A DNA stretch of 64,000 bases, from positions 62,001 to 126,000 of the forward strand of contig CAJFQM010000001.1 in the NCBI GenBank assembly GCA_904419075.1, in the 5' to 3' direction. The notes beneath the pieces were generated by a model. It was not told the DNA's origin. It worked only from the letters and a program-made list of their open reading frames with translations, and ran no database searches. Positions 9,329 to 17,791 of the stretch are shown here, in pieces. This DNA is from an uncultured Clostridia bacterium. GTDB taxonomy: Bacteria; Bacillota; Clostridia; Christensenellales; Borkfalkiaceae. Positions within the stretch are counted from its first letter, which is position 1. The number at the start of each line of letters is the position of its first letter. The position numbers were made by a program, and so were the translations under genes.

Positions 9329-10255
9329 ATGATTTTAACCGTTTGTTTGAGTCCTTGCACGGATATCACAATAGAACTTGATTCTCTTAATATCGGCAAG
9401 ACGAATATCGTCAAAAATAAGACGCTTTCCTTTACGGGAAAAGCCTTGAACGTAGCAATCGGAGTCGCTCGTCTGGGCGGAGAGCCGTATGCGACGGGAC
9501 TGATGTACAACGAAAACGGATATATGTTTGAAAATGCCCTCGATAAAGAAGGCGTTCCGTTTACTTTTGTATGGAATAAGGGACGCGTCAGAGAGAATTA
9601 TAAATTTATCGATAATAAATCTATGCTCACGGAAGTGAACGATGTCGGAGAAGAAGTGGGCGAAGGCAAGACGGGGGAACTTCTCGGCATGGTGCAAATG
9701 CTTTCGGGACGGAGTAACGTCACCGTCATTTCGGGAAGTCTTCCGCGCGGCGTTCCTGCGGAATATTATGAGAGTCTGTTTCGCGCCGTCGATCCGAAAT
9801 CACTCAAAATCGTGGACGCGGAAGGCGATCGGCTCTTTTCGGCATTGAAAGCGGGCGTGGATCTTGCAAAACCTAATCTCGACGAGCTGCAAAATACTTT
9901 GGGACGGGAAATCAGGGATAAACAGGATTTGCTTTCCGGTTGCAGGGAACTCATTGACCGCGGAGCGAAAACCGTACTTTTGTCGCTCGGAAAGGACGGA
10001 GCGATTATTACGGACGGATCGCATCATTATTATTGTAAGAGTATCAACGTCGCCGTCAATTCTACGGTAGGCGCGGGGGACGGTATGATTGCCGCGGCCG
10101 CGATGATGATGGAGCAGGGGGCTCCGCTTTCCGAGGTTTTGCGGGCGGGGGTTGCGGCGGGTACCGCTACCGTCACGACGGTGGGAAAGATTTCCTTTAC
10201 CCGAGAAAAATACGAAGAGGTATTGAGTAATCTTCACGTAACAGAAATTTTCTAA
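9329..10255 (+). CDS. fruK: 1-phosphofructokinase family (PfkB superfamily)
   Basis: 308 residues of the ribokinase/PfkB fold. The start MILTVCLSPCTDITIEL and the following GKALNVAIGVARLGG are typical of the 1-phosphofructokinase / tagatose-6-phosphate kinase branch. The anion-hole and base motif NSTVGAGDGMIAA lies at about residues 243-255, with the catalytic Asp in GAGD. ISGSLPRGVP and LAKPNLDEL are also diagnostic. The likely reaction is fructose 1-phosphate + ATP to fructose 1,6-bisphosphate; tagatose 6-phosphate cannot be excluded. There is no fructose PTS gene next to it, which is unusual for fruK. It starts at ATG 9329 after GGAAAGGAG. Confidence 0.8.
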   Translation: MILTVCLSPCTDITIELDSLNIGKTNIVKNKTLSFTGKALNVAIGVARLGGEPYATGLMYNENGYMFENALDKEGVPFTFVWNKGRVRENYKFIDNKSMLTEVNDVGEEVGEGKTGELLGMVQMLSGRSNVTVISGSLPRGVPAEYYESLFRAVDPKSLKIVDAEGDRLFSALKAGVDLAKPNLDELQNTLGREIRDKQDLLSGCRELIDRGAKTVLLSLGKDGAIITDGSHHYYCKSINVAVNSTVGAGDGMIAAAAMMMEQGAPLSEVLRAGVAAGTATVTTVGKISFTREKYEEVLSNLHVTEIF

Positions 10256-10317
10256 AAAAAATTTTTATTTCGTCTTTCTTTGTGTATATCATGGGTACCG
10301 CCTGCATATAATATAAT

Positions 10318-10575
10318 ATTGTTACAAAGGCAAAATCAATTTGGCAGCAGGGAAAAGGGAAAGGCGAATCGAGGAAAATCGATATACTTTTCCGAAAACA
10401 AAGACGAAAGCCGGAAAAGGCCCGTAGACAGAATTCTTTGCGTCCGCTGGGGAAAATATGCTTTTGAGAAAACGGTTAATGGCGCTTTGCAACTTTTTGG
10501 TTGCAAAGTCGCATAACTGAGAGAAAAATAACCAGATAATTATGCCGCGGCGGAAAATTCCGACCGCGGTTTCTT
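10318..10575 (+). ncRNA. Candidate structured non-coding RNA, class unknown
   Basis: Overlapping TATAAT boxes (10307-10312 and 10312-10317) are followed by about 250 bases with no coding frame and two strong hairpins. The first has 9-bp arms CTTTGCAAC (10485-10493) and GTTGCAAAG (10500-10508), extended by GCG/CGC. The second (10545-10569) has CCGCGG-CGGAA / TTCCG-CCGCGG arms followed by TTTCTT and could be the terminator. I tried and failed to match it to 6S, SRP RNA, tmRNA, T-box or known riboswitches. The 5' boundary is a guess; there is no good -35 box. Confidence 0.3.
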
Positions 10576-10640
10576 ATGCATTTCATTTCGAATTATGAAT
10601 AAAAAAATAAAAAATTATAAATTTTTTTTGCGAGAAAATG

Positions 10641-10669
10641 TTGAAAAAATTGTCGAAATTGATTATAAT
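10641..10669 (+). promoter_or_regulatory. Promoter for the small Cys-rich protein
   Basis: TTGAAA at 10641-10646, a 17-base spacer, and TATAAT at 10664-10669. It leaves a leader of about 115 bases. Confidence 0.65.
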
Positions 10670-10789
10670 ATAGGGGAAATAGAAAATCGCTGTCTGAAAG
10701 CATCGTGAAGAAAACAAAATCAGTGCTTTCTTCGGTCTGATGGGAATAATTTGTATCTTTTAATAAAGATACGAAAGGAGAGGAAGAGT

Positions 10790-10984
10790 ATGGATTTCAA
10801 AGCGGAACAGGAAAAATTGGATAAAATCAAATGGGATGACAGTATGCGGGAAGGTCACGATAAGTGCGGTACATACGATTTTTGTATAAGCTGTAAAAAG
10901 GAACCTTTATATCCTTGCGCGCGTGCCGAGCACAGATTTGAAGCGGGATATATCCGAATCGCAATTTTGCGGCCGAAGGATTAA
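10790..10984 (+). CDS. Small Cys-rich protein, unknown function
   Basis: 64 residues. I do not recognise it. The ATG at 10790 is preceded by a strong AAAGGAGAGG site, and a good promoter lies upstream, so it is very likely translated. The N-terminal third is a charged helix (KAEQEKLDKIKWDDSM). The middle holds four cysteines and two histidines (HDKCGTYDFCISCKKEP, then YPCARAEHRF) spaced like a small zinc site: C-x6-C-x2-C-x8-C. It could be a zinc-binding protein or a small redox peptide. The next gene (an ABC exporter) has its own promoter, so it need not be related. Confidence 0.65.
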   Translation: MDFKAEQEKLDKIKWDDSMREGHDKCGTYDFCISCKKEPLYPCARAEHRFEAGYIRIAILRPKD

Positions 10985-11140
10985 TTGTTTTTTGATAAAG
11001 AAAAATTTGGATTTTTTTCTTTGAAAGGGGGATATTGCGCCTTTTTGGAAGAAAAAAGTCCTTTATTTTTAGAAAAAATAGTTATAACGGCGTCAATTGT
11101 GAAAGAAAAATGAGGTTATTGGGAAAAATACGGATAACCA

Positions 11141-11169
11141 TTGCTTTTTTGGGAGGATTGTTGTATAAT
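11141..11169 (+). promoter_or_regulatory. Promoter for the ABC exporter operon
   Basis: TTGCTT at 11141-11146, a 17-base spacer, and TATAAT at 11164-11169. Confidence 0.65.
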
Positions 11170-11215
11170 ATAAAAAACAGTAGTGTTGGAAGAAAAAAGG
11201 AAGGCGAGAAGACTT

Positions 11216-11911
11216 ATGAGCAATATTGAAGTTCGCAATTTGAAAAAAGTATACGGCAGCGAGCAAAATTCCGTAGTAGCGCTGAACGATGTCTCGTTTT
11301 TTCTGGAAACGGGGGAATTCGTAGTAATTCTCGGTCCGTCGGGCAGCGGAAAGAGCACTTTGCTCAATATTTTGGGTGGTATGGACAACGCGACGGAAGG
11401 AAGTGTCATGATCGCGGGGAAGGATATTGTCCGTTTCAGTGAAAAACAGCTGGTGAATTATCGGAGAAAGGATATCGGGTTCGTCTTTCAGTTTTATAAT
11501 CTCATGCAAAATCTGACGGCAGTCGAAAACGTCGCTCTCTCGGAGAGTGAAGACGGAATGGACGCCGCCGAAGCGTTGAAATTGGTGGGCTTGGAAAGCA
11601 GAAAAAATAATTTTCCCGCCCAACTTTCCGGCGGAGAGCAGCAGCGCGTCGCAATTGCACGTGCCGTGGTAAAAAATCCTAAATTGCTTCTTTGTGACGA
11701 ACCCACAGGCGCTTTGGACAGTGCTACGGGAAAAAATATCGTCGGTTTGCTTTTGTCTCTCGCAAAAAAGAAAGACAAAACCATCATAGTGGTTACACAC
11801 AATGCCAAATTGGCCGAAGTCGCGGACAGAGTCATTCGTTTGTCGGACGGACACATTGTCAGCGACGAACATGTTGAGGCGCCTAAGTCGCCGGAGGAGA
11901 TAAACTGGTGA
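11216..11911 (+). CDS. ABC transporter ATP-binding protein (MacB/LolD type)
   Basis: 231 residues. Walker A GPSGSGKST near residue 37, the Q-loop in FVFQFYNLMQNLTAVENV, the signature LSGGEQQRVAIARA near residue 138, Walker B LLLCDEPTGALD and the H-loop VVTHN. The LNDVSF opening and the NLMQNLTAVENV and EPTGALDS motifs place it in the MacB/LolD/FtsE-like group that pairs with FtsX-type permeases, which export peptides or antibiotics or work as mechanotransmission machines. The start at 11216 is taken because the family motif begins directly after it and a GAAGGCGAG site precedes it. Its TGA overlaps the GTG start of the permease by four bases, implying coupled translation. Confidence 0.9.
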   Translation: MSNIEVRNLKKVYGSEQNSVVALNDVSFFLETGEFVVILGPSGSGKSTLLNILGGMDNATEGSVMIAGKDIVRFSEKQLVNYRRKDIGFVFQFYNLMQNLTAVENVALSESEDGMDAAEALKLVGLESRKNNFPAQLSGGEQQRVAIARAVVKNPKLLLCDEPTGALDSATGKNIVGLLLSLAKKKDKTIIVVTHNAKLAEVADRVIRLSDGHIVSDEHVEAPKSPEEINW

Positions 11912-14283
11912 TAAAAGCTGGATTGATACTCCGGCGTCTCGCCGCGCGGGAAATGAAACGAAATCGTCTGCAATTCCTCTCGATGATTATCATCACGATG
12001 CTTGCGGTTACGCTGTTTTGCGGATTCGTTTCCAATACGAGAACGCTGGAAAAAGCGGTAAACGAATATTACGAAGAAACAAACCTCTGCGATCTTTGTG
12101 TGCAGATGGGAACGATAGGCGAGGAAGAGAAGGCGTATTTTTCCGAACTTGACGCCGAGGTGGGGTATCGTGTTTATGCGGAGGGCACTTTGGACGGAAA
12201 GAGTGCAAAGCTGTATATCGGAGATACTTCAATTTCGCGTCCGAAAATCGTCAAGGGCGAATCCGGGGTGACTTTGGAACAACGCACCGCGGAATTGAGC
12301 GGTATCGATATCGGCTCTCCCGTTACGGTAAGTATTAGCGTGCCGGTGGGCGGAACTTCATTTCATTTGGAGCTGAAAGCGACTGTGACGGGATATATGA
12401 ATTTCCCCGAAACGACAGTTTCCTCCTCTTCCATTGCCGTATATGTTTCCGAAGAGAAATTTTCTGAAATTATCAAACAAGAGTTGTCTTTGGACATCTC
12501 CGCCGCCGATTTTTATAATCAGGTCATGATAAAATCCGATGCTCCCGAAACTTTGAAATCGGAAATAGAGGAACATTTTTCAGGTAACGAAAATCTTATT
12601 TTCATTTACGACAGAAACAGCTTGGAAGCGCCCGTCCTTCTCGACGGGGAAATTTCTCAAAGCCGTAAAATGTTGTACGTCTTTCCCGTAATATTCCTCT
12701 TGGTATCGGTGTTTGTCATTCTTACGACGGTTAATCGCCTGATTTTGGAAGAACGGACGGAAATCGGAACTCTCAAAGGTTTGGGGTTCGGCAAGGGTGA
12801 AATTCTCAGGCATTACGCAAGTTTCGGCGGATTGTTGTGTCTGATAGGCGGTGCGATAGGCGCTTTGATCGGACCGTTTATTGTTCCCAACGTGATGAAG
12901 GTCAAATATCAGCTCGTTTACAATCTGCCTATTCCTTTTATGCCCGTTTTCGATATTCCGATGACGATTCTGGCGGTCGGTTCCGTTGCTCTTTTGGCTA
13001 CGATCATCAGTATTCTCGTCTGTAAGAACGTCGTTCGGGAAAACCCTGCCGCCTGTATGCGTCCCATGGTTCCCAAGGATAATATTTTCCTCCATCTCAG
13101 CAAGAAACGGGACACGCGGACAAAGGCGGAAAGCGGAAAAAATAATTCAGCTAAAGAAAAAAAAGAAATCCGCGAAAGTCCGTCTCCGAAAAAGAAGGGC
13201 AAAAACGACGGAATTTTATCTTTGAAAATGGCGGCTCGGAATATCGCCATCAAACCCGTTCGCGCGGCGATGACGGTTATCGGAATCACCGGATGTGTGG
13301 CGCTTTTGATGTGTGCCTTAGGAATCGGGGATACGATAGACCATAGCTTGCAGACAGAATTTTACGGGCAGTTCACCTATGATATCGCCACGCCCTATAT
13401 TTCTGAGGATTTTTCAGAAAAAATGGACGAATTGAAGGAATCGGGTGAAATAGAAACTTACGAGACCTATAAGGTCTATTATATGAACGCTTCCGGGGCG
13501 AGCAAGGGCAAGGACATCAAGGTTTATAATTTTTCGGAAAATATGACGATGACCACCATTGATACGCGCAACGGGAACGTGGTGATGTCTAAATCCGTCG
13601 CGGATTCTCTGGACTTGAAGGAGGGGGATTCCTTTACGCTGAAATCGGGAACGAACACTTTTGAATTTACGTTGAACGAAATCGTGAATACCGCGATAAC
13701 CAAAGGCGTATTCCTGCATACCGATCAATTCGGGGACGACATCTACGGCACGTCTTCCGCGTGGATAAAAGCGGATAACGTCACCGAGGCACTTCTCGAT
13801 AAAATCGACGATGCGAGCGGCACTGCTCAGGCCAGCGGCGTACAGGAATTATGGGACAATGTAGAGGAAAAAGCCTCGTCTATTGACGCAATGAAATATA
13901 CGCTCATGGTGTTTGCCGTTCTTTTGTCTGTAGTCGTCTTATACAATCTTTCGCTTCTCAATATCAACGAACGGACGCGCGACATCGCCACCCTGAAAGT
14001 ATTGGGCTTTACCCGCGGGAGAATATCTCTCATTTTGTTGTTTGAAATTATGCTTTTGACTTTGGGCGGAACGGTGTTCGGGCTTCTTCTCGGCTATCCT
14101 TTGACGTATCTCGTGCTCAGTATAAATACGGTAGAAGTAATGAGCTTCCTTTATTACGTGAGCCCTTTGTCGTATGTCATTTCCGCGGTTGTCGCGCTTC
14201 TTACTTCGCTGGTCATCAATCTGTTCTTTGTGGGCAGTTCCGACAAGATCAATATGATAGAAGCCTTAAAAAGCGTGGAATAA
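11908..14283 (+). CDS. FtsX-like ABC transporter permease
   Basis: 791 residues, starting at GTG 11908 and overlapping the ATPase gene. One helix near residues 14-38 leads into a large outer domain (MacB periplasmic-core-like, about 40-250). The first FtsX domain (about 255-385) carries three helices and LEERTEIGTLKGLGFGKGEI. A very basic cytoplasmic linker follows (about 390-432, rich in Lys). The second half repeats the plan: helix IKPVRAAMTVIGITGCVALLM, an outer domain, then a second FtsX domain with NERTRDIATLKVLGFTRGRI and three closing helices. This duplicated form is common in Firmicutes for exporters of antimicrobial peptides or lipids. No two-component system lies beside it. Confidence 0.88.
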   Translation: MIKAGLILRRLAAREMKRNRLQFLSMIIITMLAVTLFCGFVSNTRTLEKAVNEYYEETNLCDLCVQMGTIGEEEKAYFSELDAEVGYRVYAEGTLDGKSAKLYIGDTSISRPKIVKGESGVTLEQRTAELSGIDIGSPVTVSISVPVGGTSFHLELKATVTGYMNFPETTVSSSSIAVYVSEEKFSEIIKQELSLDISAADFYNQVMIKSDAPETLKSEIEEHFSGNENLIFIYDRNSLEAPVLLDGEISQSRKMLYVFPVIFLLVSVFVILTTVNRLILEERTEIGTLKGLGFGKGEILRHYASFGGLLCLIGGAIGALIGPFIVPNVMKVKYQLVYNLPIPFMPVFDIPMTILAVGSVALLATIISILVCKNVVRENPAACMRPMVPKDNIFLHLSKKRDTRTKAESGKNNSAKEKKEIRESPSPKKKGKNDGILSLKMAARNIAIKPVRAAMTVIGITGCVALLMCALGIGDTIDHSLQTEFYGQFTYDIATPYISEDFSEKMDELKESGEIETYETYKVYYMNASGASKGKDIKVYNFSENMTMTTIDTRNGNVVMSKSVADSLDLKEGDSFTLKSGTNTFEFTLNEIVNTAITKGVFLHTDQFGDDIYGTSSAWIKADNVTEALLDKIDDASGTAQASGVQELWDNVEEKASSIDAMKYTLMVFAVLLSVVVLYNLSLLNINERTRDIATLKVLGFTRGRISLILLFEIMLLTLGGTVFGLLLGYPLTYLVLSINTVEVMSFLYYVSPLSYVISAVVALLTSLVINLFFVGSSDKINMIEALKSVE

Positions 14284-14355
14284 TTTTTTCGAATACGTGT
14301 TACTTTTTTCTGTGAGATGTGTATACTATAATTAAATAAAAAAGTGAGGCAATTT

Positions 14356-14841
14356 ATGAAAGTTTCAGAGAAAATTATTTCTGCTATTTTAACGCTCGTT
14401 CTCGGGATTTTATTTATCGTATTGAAAGGTCAGGTCGTCAGCATCGGAATGACGATTTTAGGCGTGCTTTTGATTGTGCTCGGTATCATGAACCTGACGA
14501 CGAAACTTGTTGCGCCCGGAGTAGTAAAAATCGTCGTCGGTGCGCTCATCATTCTGTTTGGTTGGGTTTTGGTAAGTGCAGCTTTATATATTTTGGCTGC
14601 TTTACTGCTTATTTTCGGAATTTTACAGCTCTATGCGCAAATAAAACTCAATGCAAAGGGTGCGAGAATTATCGATACAATATTTTCTTATGCCGTTCCC
14701 GTAATTTGTATAGTCATTGCCTTTTTCCTGTTTTTCAACCAAGGCGGGACGGTCGATTGGGTGTTCATCGTGGCGGGAATATTTACGATAATAGAAGGAA
14801 TTTTAATGTTAGCTAACGGTTTACGAAAGAATGAAAAATGA
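14356..14841 (+). CDS. Small multi-pass membrane protein (DUF308/HdeD-like)
   Basis: 161 residues, nearly all hydrophobic: about six short membrane helices, with the paired-glycine pattern (LVLGILFIVL, MTILGVLLIVLGIMNL, VVGALIILFGWVL, IFGILQL, VAGIFTIIEGILML) that is typical of DUF308/HdeD proteins. Its function is unknown; E. coli HdeD is linked to acid resistance. I chose the ATG at 14356 because GTGAGGC, which would be the start of a longer frame, looks like its ribosome site. It is followed by a strong terminator. Confidence 0.7.
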   Translation: MKVSEKIISAILTLVLGILFIVLKGQVVSIGMTILGVLLIVLGIMNLTTKLVAPGVVKIVVGALIILFGWVLVSAALYILAALLLIFGILQLYAQIKLNAKGARIIDTIFSYAVPVICIVIAFFLFFNQGGTVDWVFIVAGIFTIIEGILMLANGLRKNEK

Positions 14842-14842
14842 G

Positions 14843-14880
14843 AAAAACACCCTTCCGAAATTTTTCGGAAGGGTGTTTTT
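14843..14880 (+). terminator. Rho-independent terminator after the DUF308-like gene
   Basis: Perfect 18-base arms running from AAAAACACCC to GGGTGTTTTT around a very tight turn. The T-tract runs directly into the -35 box of the next promoter. Confidence 0.9.
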
Positions 14881-14882
14881 CT

Positions 14883-14911
14883 TTGACAAAAGGCGGGAAA
14901 TCGGGTATACT
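14883..14911 (+). promoter_or_regulatory. Near-consensus promoter for the ABC-F gene
   Basis: TTGACA at 14883-14888, exactly 17 bases, then TATACT at 14906-14911. The -35 starts three bases after the preceding terminator. Confidence 0.85.
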
Positions 14912-14963
14912 GTTTCCGTTGCACCTTTTACGGCGCAGAGATTTGACAAAAGGACTCAGACAA

Positions 14964-16508
14964 ATGATTTTAAGCGTGACCGACCTTACGCACGGTTTCG
15001 GAGACCGTGCCATTTTTCAAGACGTCTCTTTCCGTATGCTGAAAGGAGAGCATATTGGGCTTGTAGGGGCAAATGGCGAAGGAAAATCCACCTTTATGAA
15101 TATTATCACGGGTACCCTGAAACCGGACGAGGGAAAAGTGGAATGGTCAAAAAACGTGCGCGTGGGATATCTCGATCAACATACCTCTCTCAAAAAGGGC
15201 ATGACAGTGGGCGACGTACTCCGTTCGGCTTATGACCACCTCTTTGAGACGGAAAACTATATAAATTCCCTCTATGAAAAAATGGGGGAGGAAAACGCGG
15301 ATATTGAAGCGTTGATGGAAGAAGTCGGGACGTTACAGGATTATCTTACAAATAACGATTTTTATCAAATCGACATAAAGGTGAACGAGGTCGCCCGCGC
15401 ATTCGAGCTGACGAGCCTCGGTCTCGACAGGGAGGTTTCCCAGCTTTCGGGAGGACAGAGGACGAAGGTTTTGCTGGCAAAATTGCTCCTCGAAAAGCCG
15501 GACATTCTGCTTCTGGATGAACCGACCAATTACCTCGACGCCAATCATATCGAGTGGCTGAAAAATTATCTGATAAATTACGAAAATGCATTTGTTCTCA
15601 TTTCGCACGATATTCCCTTTCTCAACGCCGTCGTCAATCTCGTCTATCACGTGGAAAATTGCCGCCTGACGAGATACGTGGGCAACTACGATAAATTTCT
15701 TTCGGAATATGAAGTGAGAAAGCAGCACCTCGAAGCGGCTTTCGAGCGTCAGCAGAAAGAAATCGCCGCACTGAAAGATTTTGTCGCCAGAAACAAAGCT
15801 CGCGTATCCACGCGGAACATGGCTATGTCCAGACAGAAGCGTCTGGATAATATGGAAATCATCGAGCTGGCATCGGAAAAACCCAAGCCCGAATTTTCCT
15901 TCAAGGAAGCCCGTGCGAGCGGGCGAATCGTATTTGAAACGCAAGACCTCGTCCTCGGTTACGGAACTCCGCTGTCCCGTCCGATAACCAAAAGGCTGGA
16001 AAGAGGACAAAAGGTGGCTGTCGTGGGAACGAACGGAATCGGCAAAACGACGTTTCTCAAAAGCGTCCTCGGCCTGATTCCCCCCTGTTCGGGCAGAGCA
16101 GAACTCGGCAGTTATCTCGAAACGGGCTATTTCGAGCAGGAGATTCCGCCGAGCGACAATACCTGTCTCGAAGAACTCTGGCAATATTTTCCCTCCATGT
16201 CCAATGGGGAGGTTCGGGCCATGCTCGCAAAATGCGGACTGACCGCCAAGCATATCGAAAGCAAGGTGCGCGTTCTTTCGGGGGGAGAACAGGCAAAAGT
16301 GCGATTGTGCCGCCTGATGAACACGCCCAGTAACGTGCTCCTTTTGGACGAACCGACAAACCATCTCGATTCCGACGCCAAGGTGGAACTCCGCCGAGCC
16401 CTGCAAGCGTATCGCGGCGCCGTCCTTTTGGTTTGCCACGAACCCGAATTTTATGAAGGAATCGTAGGGGAAATATGGAATATCGAAGAATATTCTCTGC
16501 TGTTTTGA
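14964..16508 (+). CDS. ABC-F family ATPase (ribosome-associated)
   Basis: 514 residues with two ABC domains and no membrane helices. Domain 1: Walker A GANGEGKST (about residue 36), signature LSGGQRTKVLLAKLLL, Walker B LLLDEPTNYLD and the switch ISHD. Between the domains there is a basic, helical linker (about 245-310; EYEVRKQHLEAAFERQQKEI and KARVSTRNMAMSRQKR), the P-site tRNA interaction motif of ABC-F proteins. Domain 2: GTNGIGKTTFLKS, LSGGEQAKVRLCRLM, LLLDEPTNHLD, VCHEPEF. Such proteins relieve stalled ribosomes or give resistance to ribosome-targeting drugs; size and linker are closest to the YkpA/YbiT-like group, but I cannot assign a subgroup with confidence. Start at ATG 14964 after AAAGGA. 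Confidence 0.9.
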   Translation: MILSVTDLTHGFGDRAIFQDVSFRMLKGEHIGLVGANGEGKSTFMNIITGTLKPDEGKVEWSKNVRVGYLDQHTSLKKGMTVGDVLRSAYDHLFETENYINSLYEKMGEENADIEALMEEVGTLQDYLTNNDFYQIDIKVNEVARAFELTSLGLDREVSQLSGGQRTKVLLAKLLLEKPDILLLDEPTNYLDANHIEWLKNYLINYENAFVLISHDIPFLNAVVNLVYHVENCRLTRYVGNYDKFLSEYEVRKQHLEAAFERQQKEIAALKDFVARNKARVSTRNMAMSRQKRLDNMEIIELASEKPKPEFSFKEARASGRIVFETQDLVLGYGTPLSRPITKRLERGQKVAVVGTNGIGKTTFLKSVLGLIPPCSGRAELGSYLETGYFEQEIPPSDNTCLEELWQYFPSMSNGEVRAMLAKCGLTAKHIESKVRVLSGGEQAKVRLCRLMNTPSNVLLLDEPTNHLDSDAKVELRRALQAYRGAVLLVCHEPEFYEGIVGEIWNIEEYSLLF

Positions 16509-16518
16509 GAACAGAGTG

Positions 16519-16550
16519 CCGCGGCTGAAAGTATTTTCAGTCGCGGTTTT
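16519..16550 (+). terminator. Terminator after the ABC-F gene
   Basis: CCGCGGCTGAAA paired with TTTCAGTCGCGG around a short loop, followed by TTTT. Confidence 0.8.
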
Positions 16551-16715
16551 CTATAATTAACCGTGGTTTTTCGAGCGGATATTTACACTTGTGCAAATAT
16601 GGCAAAGTGTGTGTAACTTTTTCAATTTTTGTGTTTTTTGTGAACGCGGAAAAGGGAAGAAAAAGGGGAAAAATATAAAATTTTTATCTTATTTGTAATT
16701 AAGCAGTCCAAGTTG

Positions 16716-16744
16716 TTGAGATTCGGAAGAAAATATGATATAAT
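16716..16744 (+). promoter_or_regulatory. Promoter for the dehydrogenase-fumarase-Hdr operon
   Basis: TTGAGA at 16716-16721, a 17-base spacer, and TATAAT at 16739-16744. No other promoter of this quality is seen until the end of the 12-gene unit at 28313. Confidence 0.6.
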
Positions 16745-16823
16745 ATACTCTGTTTGGAGTGGGCGCGTCAGGGCGTTCAATGATACAGAGAAAAAAATTT
16801 TTAACATACGGAGAATATAAGGT

Positions 16824-17774
16824 ATGAACAACAAAGTTACTATTATCGGTGCAGGTTCGGTAGGTGCTACTATTGCGTACACTCTGGTGGTAGACAGCTC
16901 GGTTTCGGAAATCGTTCTGATTGATGTCAACCGCGATAAAGCGCTCGGCGAGGCTATGGACATCAAGCAGGCGACGCCCTTCCTTTCCCCCACGAAAGTA
17001 TACGAAGGTTCTTACGAGGACGCGGCGGGTTCCGATATCGTCATCGTTACGTCGGGAATAGGCAGAAAGCCCGGTCAGTCGCGTATCGATTTGACACAGA
17101 CGAATGTCAACATTATCAAGAGCATCGCCCCCGAAATCGTCAGGCATGCTCCCGATGCCATTTATGTCATTGTCGCAAATCCTGTGGACGTGCTCACCTA
17201 CGTATTTGGAAAAGTTACGGGACTTCCCAAGGGAAAGGTACTCGGTTCGGGTACCATTCTCGACACCATTCGTTTAAGAACCCGCCTTTCCGAGCTGTAT
17301 TCCATCAATCAGAAACAAGTGCATGCCTATGTTCTCGGCGAGCACGGCGACAGCTCGTTCGTCGCATGGTCCACCGCCGACATCACGGGAATCCCTTTGA
17401 ACGATTACGACGACGCCCTGACGAATAAGACCGTCCTTCCCATTACTCCCTATGAGAGAGAAGACGTGGAGGAATATGTCAAAAAATCGGGCGGAAAAAT
17501 TATTGCGGGCAAGGGCGCTACCTTCTACGGAATTGCCGCTTCCGTATGCCATATCGTCAAATGTATCTATTCGGGCGCGGATACCGTCATGACGCTGTCC
17601 ACGCTTCTCGAAGGCGAATACGGAATTTCCGACGTATGCCTGAGCACTCTTTGCGTGTTGGGCAATAACGGTATTCAGACTACTTTGACTCCGAAGATGT
17701 CGGACGACGAACTTGCAAAACTCAACCACAGTGCCGAGGTGCTGAAAGGCGTCATCGCTCAGTTGGATATTTAA
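16824..17774 (+). CDS. L-lactate/malate dehydrogenase family protein with malate-type Arg
   Basis: An NAD-dependent 2-hydroxyacid dehydrogenase, 316 residues. NAD site [15 protein letters not shown] (residues 7-21) with Asp34 selecting NAD. Catalytic residues: Asp147 and Arg150 in LDTIRLR, His174 in LGEHGD, and the substrate Arg87. Most of the protein looks like bacterial LDH ([16 protein letters not shown]). However, the substrate-selecting position, normally Gln in LDH, is Arg81 ([10 protein letters not shown]), the malate dehydrogenase residue. Swapping that Gln for Arg is known to turn Bacillus LDH into an MDH. I therefore infer oxaloacetate/malate as likely substrates. Context agrees: fumC starts 17 bases downstream and a fumarate reductase-like pair lies in the same operon. 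LDH activity is not excluded. Confidence 0.8.
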   Translation: MNNKVTIIGAGSVGATIAYTLVVDSSVSEIVLIDVNRDKALGEAMDIKQATPFLSPTKVYEGSYEDAAGSDIVIVTSGIGRKPGQSRIDLTQTNVNIIKSIAPEIVRHAPDAIYVIVANPVDVLTYVFGKVTGLPKGKVLGSGTILDTIRLRTRLSELYSINQKQVHAYVLGEHGDSSFVAWSTADITGIPLNDYDDALTNKTVLPITPYEREDVEEYVKKSGGKIIAGKGATFYGIAASVCHIVKCIYSGADTVMTLSTLLEGEYGISDVCLSTLCVLGNNGIQTTLTPKMSDDELAKLNHSAEVLKGVIAQLDI

Positions 17775-17791
17775 GCGGCGGAGATACGGAC

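Larger units (their letters stand above)
10256..10789 (+). other. 534-base gap: possible RNA gene, promoter and leader
   Basis: No convincing protein gene lies here. A 78-codon frame at 10280-10516 has no ribosome site and no recognisable sequence. The gap contains a TATAAT pair at 10307-10317, a candidate structured RNA ending near 10575, a very AT-rich segment (10590-10630) and the promoter and leader of the small gene at 10790. Confidence 0.6.

Noticed and set aside
10291-10302. GGGTACCGC, resembling the T-box GGTGGTACCGCG element
   Set aside because: It stands before the -10 box, has no specifier stem and no aminoacyl-tRNA gene downstream.
10280-10516. 78-codon frame in the 10.3-10.5 kb gap
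   Set aside because: No ribosome site or recognisable sequence, and it overlaps stable RNA hairpins.
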